A stretch of 64,000 bases of DNA, taken from NCBI RefSeq assembly GCF_011493005.1, contig NZ_CP049156.1:2976001-3040000 (forward strand), in the 5' to 3' direction. Of the stretch, positions 8,592 to 16,181 are shown in pieces. The stretch comes from Caballeronia sp. SBC1 (GTDB taxonomy: Bacteria; Pseudomonadota; Gammaproteobacteria; Burkholderiales; Burkholderiaceae). Made by a program: the position numbers and the translations under genes. Within the stretch, counting starts at the first letter, position 1. Each line of letters starts with the position of its first letter. Under the pieces are notes generated by a model. That model was not told the origin of the DNA. It saw nothing but the letters and a program-made list of their open reading frames with translations, and ran no database searches.

Positions 8592-10907
8592 TCACCTCAT
8601 TCTAAGAAACGATGAAAATGGGCTACTCTTCAATAATCTGTAAAGAGCGGCACAGAAAACGATGCGCGGCAAATGGTATTCAAGGAACCGAACTTCGTTA
8701 AATGATTTAAGAAAGCCAAGATTTTCCGAATAGTATTTCTGTTGCTCTATGCAATGAATTGCGTCGGCCTCAGTGATGTCTATATTCGTAGCTCCCGCTG
8801 ATGCCAGCCACTGGTCCACATGACTATTAGAATTTTCGCTAGAGAAAGGAGAGAGGGGAAACAACAGGCGCTTTGCAGCCTTCGATTCACTGCTTTCATC
8901 TAGGGTTATTGCGCCTGTGACCCATCGAATCGATTTCGCTAGCACTCGCATGAACCGACGGATGTTCGCCTCATGAAGCAAGGACAGGCTTTTCAACTTA
9001 ATATATCGCGCGGTGGTTGCCAGACTTGCATGACCGGCCTTCACTTGCACTAGAATAATATCTCCACTGCCAACCAGATAAGCGTGATTTAAGCTCAACG
9101 TACGATAATCCCTTATCGTTAAACGCGCGAGTCCGTTTTCACGCAAAAATATCTCTAATTCGGCAGCAAAGCGTCCCATTTTCGCAATTCTGCGACTATC
9201 GTTCCGAAGTAAAAGTGGGCAGAATAGCGAGGCGGTTCCCCGCAGGGCGAATAGGCTAACGTTCTTGCTGTGCCATAATAAAAGTTCGACGGCGCGACAA
9301 GAGAGTGCGTCTTCCGCACGATGTTCGACAAGCTCGTCCTCTTGACTCTGGTCCGTCTTTGGTTTGATGCTCGTCAATTTATAGCCGCTGCCTGTTTTTC
9401 GGACTCGCGACTCGGTCAGTAATGCGAGCGTCGACCCGTTCCAGCCAGTTTTCAGAAGCAAAATCACGAAACACGCGACAATAGAGCGATGCGTCAGGTA
9501 GAACTGGGAGAGTGCGGCGTCAAAAGCATAACCAGCAGATGGTTGAAGCCCGTAACTCAGTAAAAGCTGTGATAAACCAAACCCCTTGTTTTTGGCGCAT
9601 GCTGTCTCATACATACGTTTATCATGTACCGAAGACACCAGGAACCAGTCTAACGCTTCTTGAGAAAGCCGTTTCATCGTGGCATACGAGGGTCCTCGTC
9701 CAGCCCTGTATCCGTCCAACAGCGTCGGGGTTATTGAATTCGGCGGTGCCTTTTCGAGAATTGCATTCAATTTTTGAACACACTCCTCTTGTTCGTTAAG
9801 GACCTGCTGGCACACTATTAAATACTTATCTATATGTGCTCGAAGTTCCGCAGATGCCTTCGCGAACCCATCATCATCTGAATTTACTGAAATCAATTTC
9901 AAAAAATCAATAGCTGAACTGATTTCGCGATTTTCCCTTCTTTTATTGACATCGCTCACGTCCTTTGAAGGCTCATAAACTTCACTATAGCAACCGGTGG
10001 CCGCGTCAATGAAAGTTTGCCCTGTAGCAAGGCGTGCCAGGTTGTACATCAAAATTTTCTTAAAACCACGAAACAGGTGCTGGCGGCTTTTAATGTGTGG
10101 GATAGCACTGTCCGCAAGCCAGAAAAGTCGAGAAATGTCGGCTGCACTCAGCAACGCAGTCGGAGTCGAAAGAAGTTCACGCGATTCGTCAGATTTCGTC
10201 ATAAAACGCAGCGCCTGCAGGAAAGGCCCGAAGTCCGATTTGTTCAACGTTTCGGGTGCGTCGGCCAGTGCTTCCGAAAGAACCCCTCCCCTTTTTATCC
10301 CAAGTGATTCAAGATTGACTACGCCACGTCCATTTAAAGTATGGCCATTGGAGTTGCCTCGTAGGTGAAAGATTCGGATATTGCCCTGAGTGTCGGGTTT
10401 AATTTTTGCAAAGTATTCCACTTTCTGCTCTGCTACAGATTTCCCATCCGACAGTGGTGATTTGCAATAGGCCAATAAAGTCGCAAACATCTTTAGTTTT
10501 TCGCTCCCTCCTTGTAGCTGTGTTGCTGATTTCTCCGCTAGAGAGAAGATTGTTGCGACATCCGCACTCGTTAGGTTTTGGGACGGTCTTGAAAGTAAGG
10601 TTATTCCTAATTCGTGTGTGGTCACTTTTCCCAATACAGAAACGAACCCTTTAAACACAGAGTCCGATATGACATCGGGCAAATCGCGAATTGACTGGGC
10701 CAAAATCCCGAACGAGCTCAGTTCGAATTCGTCGAGGCGGAGCGCGCGAGTGTGACTCGTATGGCCGGTTCTGGTTGACGACCACGTAGAAACATCGAAG
10801 GCCGACGTTGAGACTTTGCGCCCGTTCTGTTCCGCGTCGACTTTGGCGACCCAGTTGGTTTGAGAAGCAGGCCCTGGAATGAAACCCGTTGCCTTACCGT
10901 TCGCCAT
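8592..10907 (-). CDS. Tyrosine recombinase A of the trio, Arg I position substituted
   Basis: 771 residues, first gene of the island operon, with GGAGG correctly spaced before the ATG. A long N-terminal region without recognised domains (1-450) is followed by a C-terminal recombinase domain: IRDYRTLSL (Arg 602), KAGHASLATTARYI with His 626 and Tyr 635. At the Arg I position, where the family has TGxR, this protein reads TGWNGSTLALL, so residue 490 is Asn. If aligned correctly, one catalytic Arg is missing and the protein may act only as a partner of the other two recombinases. It lies next to the island end at about 11000, a usual place for integrase genes. Confidence 0.65.
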   Translation of the reverse strand: MANGKATGFIPGPASQTNWVAKVDAEQNGRKVSTSAFDVSTWSSTRTGHTSHTRALRLDEFELSSFGILAQSIRDLPDVISDSVFKGFVSVLGKVTTHELGITLLSRPSQNLTSADVATIFSLAEKSATQLQGGSEKLKMFATLLAYCKSPLSDGKSVAEQKVEYFAKIKPDTQGNIRIFHLRGNSNGHTLNGRGVVNLESLGIKRGGVLSEALADAPETLNKSDFGPFLQALRFMTKSDESRELLSTPTALLSAADISRLFWLADSAIPHIKSRQHLFRGFKKILMYNLARLATGQTFIDAATGCYSEVYEPSKDVSDVNKRRENREISSAIDFLKLISVNSDDDGFAKASAELRAHIDKYLIVCQQVLNEQEECVQKLNAILEKAPPNSITPTLLDGYRAGRGPSYATMKRLSQEALDWFLVSSVHDKRMYETACAKNKGFGLSQLLLSYGLQPSAGYAFDAALSQFYLTHRSIVACFVILLLKTGWNGSTLALLTESRVRKTGSGYKLTSIKPKTDQSQEDELVEHRAEDALSCRAVELLLWHSKNVSLFALRGTASLFCPLLLRNDSRRIAKMGRFAAELEIFLRENGLARLTIRDYRTLSLNHAYLVGSGDIILVQVKAGHASLATTARYIKLKSLSLLHEANIRRFMRVLAKSIRWVTGAITLDESSESKAAKRLLFPLSPFSSENSNSHVDQWLASAGATNIDITEADAIHCIEQQKYYSENLGFLKSFNEVRFLEYHLPRIVFCAALYRLLKSSPFSSFLRMR

Positions 10908-10949
10908 GCAGACCTCCGGGATGGATGGTTGCCTGACGGGGGTTATAGG

Positions 10950-11234
10950 TCATTCGTTCAGTAAGTCAAGCTCCTTCATCCTACATAAAAGGACGTACTC
11001 ACCGCGAGAGTGTTTCTTGAGGTAGAGCGGCATGGCCCCGGTCAACTTGTCGTCACGTTTGAGCAGCAGGAAATGCGGCCGCCAGCCGGTGCGGGCGACA
11101 GCGCAGCCCGTGTCCTGCAACGCCGTCAGGAATTCGTGGCGGACGAAGGGGTTGTCACCGGCGAGACGGTTCCATTCATCCGGAGTCACGGAATCGAGCG
11201 AATCGACCACATGTATTTCGACCTTGCGGTTCAA
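10950..11234 (-). pseudogene. 5' fragment of a FemAB/GNAT-like (DUF482) gene cut by the island
   Basis: The N-terminal part reads like the peptidogalycan biosynthesis/GNAT family: VTPDEWNRLAGDNPFVRHEFL, then GWRPHFLLLKRDDKLTGAMPLYLKKHS. The family normally continues from HSxGEYV for almost 300 more residues. Here the frame after GEYV becomes unrelated (LLCRMKELDLLNE) and stops. The break falls at about 10990-11005 and marks the right edge of the recombinase island. The start is probably TTG at 11234, with an AGCGAGG ribosome site. The missing 3' part is not in this window. Confidence 0.65.
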
Positions 11235-11414
11235 CAGGCTTACCTCGCTTCAGGCTTGTTCGGGCTGAGTGCCGGGCGCTTGGTGCAGCGCGGAACAGTT
11301 ATTCTCGCCGAAGTCGCGGGATTTTGTTCGAAGGGATTCGTGGCCGGGGCTTGAGGGATAATGCGCGACATCCGTTTCTCACCCTGTATCTCACCCTTTT
11401 CCCAAGCTTTCTCC

Positions 11415-11729
11415 ATGCCCTGGTTCCTGTACCTCATCGAATGCGCCGACGGCAGTCTCTATACCGGGATTGCTACGGATGTTGCTGCGCGGTTCGCGAA
11501 GCATGCGAGCGGCGATGGCGCAAGATATACCCGATCGCGTAAGCCCGTGGCCGTGCGCGCTTCGTTTGAGCTGAGTGGCCGGGCAGAAGCGTCGCGTGCC
11601 GAGTACTGGGTGAAGCGATTACCAGCGGCGCGGAAATGGAAGTTGGTACGGGGAGATCTGGAATTGGCAGCAATAATGCCGGCCGTGGAAGTGGAAGCCG
11701 ACTCCAGCACTCACGCCGAAGCGCGATAA
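11415..11729 (+). CDS. GIY-YIG domain protein (YhbQ-like)
   Basis: 104 residues from the ATG at 11415, chosen because the family begins MPWFLYLIEC. GIY-YIG motif halves are LYLIECADGSLYTGI, followed by RFAKHASGDGARYTRS and AEYWVKRL. These small single-domain GIY-YIG proteins are widespread. Their nuclease role is predicted, and in most cases the biological role is unknown. It stands alone on the plus strand between two broken genes, facing away from the FemAB fragment. A longer upstream start exists in frame but adds residues with no family support. Confidence 0.85.
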   Translation: MPWFLYLIECADGSLYTGIATDVAARFAKHASGDGARYTRSRKPVAVRASFELSGRAEASRAEYWVKRLPAARKWKLVRGDLELAAIMPAVEVEADSSTHAEAR

Positions 11730-11860
11730 GCGATGCACCCCGGGCGCTCACCACGTTGCGGTTAACAAGCGGCAGCATTCAGACCGCTGACTCACGATCA
11801 ACACAATCAGCTTCTGCGCCAACGATCGAAACCCGTTGGCGCAGAACCGTCTTTCTGCTT

Positions 11861-12757
11861 TTAAAGTGGAGTCGTCGTCAAAATGCCGCCGCCGACTGCC
11901 AAAGCAGAACTTCCCAGTAATTTCCCACTGTCGCCACGTGCAAATGAGGTGAGTCCGGACTCTGAACTGGCCATGCCAATTTTTGCCCAGTTCAGTTCAC
12001 CGTCCTTTGTGTCGTAGACGTCACCGAACATCTCGAGTGCGAATCCGTACGCCGGGGTGATGCAAAGAAGATCCGTGATACGCGTGGTATCCGGAATCGT
12101 CAATGCACTCCATGTCACACCGCCGTCGATGCTCTTCAGCACAGGGCCGGAAGTTCTGTTCCAGATCGGAGCCGACGCATATCCGGTTTTAGCATCGACG
12201 AAAAACAGACTGCGTCCGAACGCAACTCGTCAAAAAACGGACTGGCGCCCAAATGCCACTCTGGATCCGGTATCTGAGCGGACGTCCACGTTGTTCCACC
12301 GTCGGTCGTCCTCCCAATCTGCATCTTCGAAACGAGGTCGGTGCCCAAAATCCATCCATCACGCGCATCAATTGCATGCGTCGGGCGTCCATCAGAGTAT
12401 CCGCTTGGAAACTGCACGTTTTACCGCCGTCGATCGTGTTCACCACAATCCCAGCGGCACTAACAATCCATCCGTTTTGACCAACAAATTGAACTGCTCG
12501 GATGCATCGACCTTCGAGGGGTACACTCAAACGGACGTTTTCCCAAGAAACGCCTCCATCCGAGGAGTGCATAACGCCAGCATAGGTAAAATCAAGTCGC
12601 GATCCGCCTTCGACTGGAAGCAATTTCTGCTGCGGACAACCGACGACCCATACCTTCTTGTTGTCAGCGACTGCGATGTCGCCAAAGCCTGCACCGCCCT
12701 TGCCGTCATCGTCCTTCGGCAGCATCAGTGTTGGCCACCGTTATCAGTCGACTTCAC
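11861..12757 (-). pseudogene. BNR/Ycf48-like repeat protein, frameshifted
   Basis: Several BNR-type repeats are visible but lie in different frames: KSTDNGGQH near 12735, HSSDGGVSWENV near 12540, then GRTTDGGTTWTSAQ near 12300 and KSIDGGVTWSALT near 12120. At least three frame changes separate them (near 12730, 12415 and 12170). The family consists of beta-propeller proteins. No intact start remains, because the 5' end is fused to the dam fragment. Not functional. Confidence 0.7.
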
Positions 12758-12923
12758 GTCGTTCGGGACTTCGACCTCCGCCGGTGGCCGCATAAAGAAG
12801 AGCACCTCGGCACCCGCGAAGACCTCAACGTAGCAGCTGTGCGCAGGAAAATCGCGGAATCAGGATGTCGGCGAGACGTCGCTTGCCACCAACCCATGGA
12901 ACAATCGGTATCGCCATGGTCAT
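12758..12923 (-). pseudogene. Dam-type DNA adenine methyltransferase, 5' fragment, frameshifted
   Basis: Starts MTMAIPIVPWVGGKRRLADI, the WxGGKR motif of phage-type D12 class N6-adenine methyltransferases. It continues after a one-base slip in a run of T (near 12848) as PAHSCYVEVFAGAEVLFFM, matching the family's second conserved block. The rest, including the DPPY catalytic motif, is gone, and the sequence passes directly into the BNR remnant. The start has a GAGGTG ribosome site 12 nt after the relaxase stop, so it was once the last gene of the conjugation operon. Confidence 0.7.
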
Positions 12924-12934
12924 CACCTCGCGTA

Positions 12935-13948
12935 TCAGCGGTACACTTCCGGACCACCAGCGTTTGGCTGACTGCCACGATCCGGCAGGGGCCGGTCTGA
13001 CCGCTCGCGTCGAGCCGGCGCCATGGGCGCCACCAACGGCCCATTCTGCTGCACCGGCATATTCCGTACGAAGTCGACAATCTCCAAGGCCAAGCGCCGG
13101 TCATCGTCCTCCCCTGACGCGGCCATCGCCAGCGCCATCTCGCGCCACGCCGCGAACACGCCGTAATGTGCCTCCCAGCCCGCGCGCCGCTGCGCGTCCG
13201 TCGCCACCGAGCGCCAGTACCGCGGCGTTTCTCCGCGGTCCAGCATGTGCACGACGGCCTGCTTCGGATAACGGCGCGCCGCCCCGCGCGTGCGCCGTGA
13301 CGTTGCATTCGCCTCGACACCGCGTGCCTGGAGCTGCTGCGCAAACCGCTCCCGCCAGCGCTGCAGGTCGCGCTTTCCCGGATTGAGCCGTCGCCCATCC
13401 AGGCCCCTCACCTGCACGCACAGATGCACATGCGGATGCGCCTCGTCATCATGCGCGGCGAAGACGTAGTCGCGACCATCGCCGAATTCGAGCGCCGCAA
13501 AATCGCGCGCCGCATCACGTACCGCCCGCCGGTCCGTACCTGGCGGCATCGACAGCAGGATGTTGAACACCTCGCGACGCGTGCTGGTCTCCGGTACGCC
13601 CCAGCCCCCGAACTGCCACGCATCGGCCAGATCGTGCAGATCGGCGACGCCCGCAATGGTCTGCCCGTCCTGGTCCTCGAGTTCGACCTTGCCGTTGCGG
13701 GAGATGTAGCGCAGATGCCGGCGCACCGCACCCATGCCCTGCGCACTGGCTGCCCTGTTGGTGATTTTCACCATCACCTCGGGCGTATGTTTCAGCGTGC
13801 GCGCCAGCTGCTCGCGCACACGTGCCGCTTGGCTCCCGATCTGGACACGCGAGAGCCGCGGCGCCCCGACGTGCCGCAACGGCTCGTGGAACAGCCGGTC
13901 GCCCCAGTTCAGGAGCATCGTGTCGATGTAGATCTTCGGAAAAGGCAT
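12935..13948 (-). CDS. VirD2-like relaxase
   Basis: 337 residues from ATG 13948, which follows the accessory gene stop by one base. Relaxases nick oriT and stay covalently bound to the transferred strand. Motifs: HLRYISRNGKVELED with the candidate nicking Tyr, MPPGTDRRAVRDAARDFA, then the metal-binding HUH-type AHDDEAHPHVHLCVQ and ANATSRRTRG, all matching the VirD2/MOBP layout. It is last in the leftward conjugation operon. It is shorter than Agrobacterium VirD2 and lacks a long C-terminal tail. Confidence 0.85.
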   Translation of the reverse strand: MPFPKIYIDTMLLNWGDRLFHEPLRHVGAPRLSRVQIGSQAARVREQLARTLKHTPEVMVKITNRAASAQGMGAVRRHLRYISRNGKVELEDQDGQTIAGVADLHDLADAWQFGGWGVPETSTRREVFNILLSMPPGTDRRAVRDAARDFAALEFGDGRDYVFAAHDDEAHPHVHLCVQVRGLDGRRLNPGKRDLQRWRERFAQQLQARGVEANATSRRTRGAARRYPKQAVVHMLDRGETPRYWRSVATDAQRRAGWEAHYGVFAAWREMALAMAASGEDDDRRLALEIVDFVRNMPVQQNGPLVAPMAPARRERSDRPLPDRGSQPNAGGPEVYR

Positions 13949-13949
13949 G

Positions 13950-14492
13950 CTAGCGACTCCAGCGATCAATGTTCGCGCGAAGCAGATCCGACACCGCGCG
14001 CAGATGGGCATCGATCTGCGCCTTCAGCTCCACGAGCAGGCGAGCGTTACCCGCAACGGCAGCCGTCCCATCCCGGTCGACTTCGCGAATCACCGGTCCC
14101 AGTGAGCGGCTGATCCTCGCGAGCGCGTGGTTCGAGGCGGCGAGCAGCGCCATCTCCTGCTCGCCAAACTGGGGGGCATGCGTCAACTGCGCGCGGATCA
14201 GCGCAACGACCCAGCGATTCGCGGTGAACCCGCATGTCGTTGCCTGCCGCCCGATCGCGTGCAATTCGGATGCGGTCAGGCCGATCTCGAGGCGTTTGCG
14301 ATGCTCGCCAACGGGAAGCGAGTGCATGACGTCGGTGCAGCCGGCCCGATACTCCGGCTCATCTGCGGCAACTGCATCGAGGATCAGTTGCCGCACACCT
14401 TCGGCTGGCGTGACATGATTTAGGGTGCACCAGTCATCCCAGCGCGGCTTTAGCTCGCCGAGTTCAATGGACAGACGTGCGCGGGCGTCCAC
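13950..14492 (-). CDS. MobC-like relaxosome accessory protein
   Basis: 180 residues directly before the relaxase, with a one-base gap. The central part (KRLEIGLTASELHAIGRQATTCGFTANRWVVALI, given in two pieces: KRLEIGLTASELHAIGRQA and GFTANRWVVALIR) looks like the ribbon-helix-helix relaxosome proteins that bind oriT. The C-terminal half is helical. The position next to a VirD2-type relaxase supports the role. The exact family is not certain. Confidence 0.65.
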   Translation of the reverse strand: MDARARLSIELGELKPRWDDWCTLNHVTPAEGVRQLILDAVAADEPEYRAGCTDVMHSLPVGEHRKRLEIGLTASELHAIGRQATTCGFTANRWVVALIRAQLTHAPQFGEQEMALLAASNHALARISRSLGPVIREVDRDGTAAVAGNARLLVELKAQIDAHLRAVSDLLRANIDRWSR

Positions 14493-14500
14493 GGGTGCTC

Positions 14501-16129
14501 CTACAGCGACGGCTGGTCAGGCCCGGACGGCGTACGCTCGAGCTCACGCTCGGCTGACCGCCCAGGCGCCGGTCGCGGTGCGCGAAAACGCGTGGACGGT
14601 GCCTTCGGATCAAACACCCTCGGTGTGGGTACAAGTACGCCCTCGGCGCGAAACGTGTCGTAAAGCTTCCCGGCGTACGGTTCCACCTGCCCGATTGACC
14701 GGTCACTGAAGCCTTGTGCACGCATGGCCGCGACGATGACCGCCATCTGCATTGCCCGCTGACTATCGACAGCATCCCCGGAACGGCCCGGATGCGGCGT
14801 TCGAGAAACCGCAGGGCTACCGCCTCCCGCATCGGCCGGCGATTCACGCCCGGACTCACTCCCCGACTGACGCTCCGACTCGGTCCCGGACTCGCGCCCT
14901 GACTCCCCGCGCGAGGAAAGTGACGCCGCACGCTCCTGTCCCTCGACGTCGACCTGCCAGGTATTGCGGTACACCTCCTTTTCCTCGTACCCGATAATCT
15001 GTCCGGTTGCCTCAACCACGGGAACGTCGATGCTCACCCAGCGTTTGTCAAAGTTCTGCAGCGTAACGCGCTCACCGCGTGTCGCCCCCGACTCGGCGAT
15101 GGCCCGCTCCAGGACCACGCCCCATACGGCGTGGTCCGCCCCTGCCCCGTCCCGATAGACCACATAGTACGAATCGTTGCGCGCCGGATTGTGCTGGTAA
15201 GGTGCGCTGCCATACTCGACCAGCTCGTCCGTATAGCGATGGACATCGGGCTCGTCCTGGCCGCTCGTTTTGCGCTCCATCTCGCGCCCTGTTTCATGGC
15301 CCGTACCACTACCACTCCTCGTTTCGTTTCCGCCTGTGCGATGGGCCGCCGGGATGGCCGTAGCTTCGCGCGCGTCGCCAGGTGCCGCCTGGGCCGCGGC
15401 ACCGGTCTGAATATGAGACCTGGCTGTACGCGAAGCCGGTGCGGCATCCACCGCTGGCGCGACGGACACCGGATCGGCAGCAGGAGCCGGTGGACGCGTG
15501 CCATTCGTACGCGGGAGAGTCTCCCCGGCATATGCGACACGGCTGTTCATGAGTTCGCGCCGACTCTCGCCAAGCCGTGCGAGATCGGCCACCTTCGGCT
15601 GGTAACCACTTACCTGAAGACCAAGCAGCGTCGCCTGCAGCCAGACTTCGCGCCGGAACTCCTCGTGTCCAGACACGAGGATCCGCTCCCACGATTTCGC
15701 CTTGACCATGTCCACCATCGACTCGACCACGTCGGGCCGGTTGTTCTGGCTCACCAGGTACGGCCCGAGATCCTCGAATGCCATCTGATACGGCGCATCC
15801 TTCAGGAAATACTGGTTGCCCGCCCGCAGATAACGCTTGCGCACGCGCTCCGGTGCCTCTCCAAGCGGTGCCGAGGCCCGGTCTGCGGCTTGGGTCCGGG
15901 AATCTCCGGGTTGCGCCTGCCCAGGATCGTTGCGCATCGCCTGCTCACGCAGACGCGCCCGCACCGCATTGAATTCGCGGCGCCGGCGCGCATCCATTGC
16001 CTCTGCCGCCGGACGGTCCAGACCTTCCCTGGCTCCGCCCGCGCCGCCCTCTTCCGGCGACGGTGCCCGCTCGATCACGTTGATCAGCGGATCCCGTGCA
16101 GCGCCATCAGCCAAAGTCGTTTCGCTCAT
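14501..16129 (-). CDS. LPD7-domain protein of the conjugation module
   Basis: 542 residues. Residues around 100-190 (YLRAGNQYFLKDAPYQMAF, ILVSGHEEFRREVWLQATL, MVDMVKAKSWERI) match the large polyvalent protein-associated domain 7 often found with relaxases and primases. A second folded part near 300-390 (DSYYVVYRDGAGADHAVWGV, NFDKRWVSIDVPVV) resembles the domain repeated in the primase gene upstream. Long Ala/Pro/Ser/Arg-rich linkers separate them, with a Ser/Glu/Arg-repetitive stretch near 410-430. The function is not defined. Probably a DNA-processing partner carried into recipients. Confidence 0.65.
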   Translation of the reverse strand: MSETTLADGAARDPLINVIERAPSPEEGGAGGAREGLDRPAAEAMDARRRREFNAVRARLREQAMRNDPGQAQPGDSRTQAADRASAPLGEAPERVRKRYLRAGNQYFLKDAPYQMAFEDLGPYLVSQNNRPDVVESMVDMVKAKSWERILVSGHEEFRREVWLQATLLGLQVSGYQPKVADLARLGESRRELMNSRVAYAGETLPRTNGTRPPAPAADPVSVAPAVDAAPASRTARSHIQTGAAAQAAPGDAREATAIPAAHRTGGNETRSGSGTGHETGREMERKTSGQDEPDVHRYTDELVEYGSAPYQHNPARNDSYYVVYRDGAGADHAVWGVVLERAIAESGATRGERVTLQNFDKRWVSIDVPVVEATGQIIGYEEKEVYRNTWQVDVEGQERAASLSSRGESGRESGTESERQSGSESGRESPADAGGGSPAVSRTPHPGRSGDAVDSQRAMQMAVIVAAMRAQGFSDRSIGQVEPYAGKLYDTFRAEGVLVPTPRVFDPKAPSTRFRAPRPAPGRSAERELERTPSGPDQPSL

Positions 16130-16181
16130 GATCTATCCTCATATGGTCCGTTCCCGGGCCCTGCCCGATCGAGGGCACACC

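Larger units (their letters stand above)
821..11000 (-). mobile_element. Recombinase-trio island (integrated mobile element)
   Basis: Six tightly overlapping leftward genes form one probable operon: recombinase A, recombinase B, a coiled-coil protein, an HTH protein, a RecD2-like protein and recombinase C. Several neighbours overlap by 4-16 nt. Base composition is visibly more AT-rich than in the flanks. The right end cuts a FemAB/GNAT-like gene near 10990-11005. Groups of three tyrosine recombinases plus small helper proteins are known from Tn554, RIT elements, GInts and gamma-mobile-trio islands. The RecD2-like member is not part of any of these as I know them. Two IS insertions have damaged the island. 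The left end is not resolved. Confidence 0.65.

Noticed and set aside
13424..14113. Long plus-strand ORFs opposite the relaxase and MobC-like genes
   Set aside because: They are antisense shadows in GC-rich coding DNA; the minus strand carries clear family motifs.
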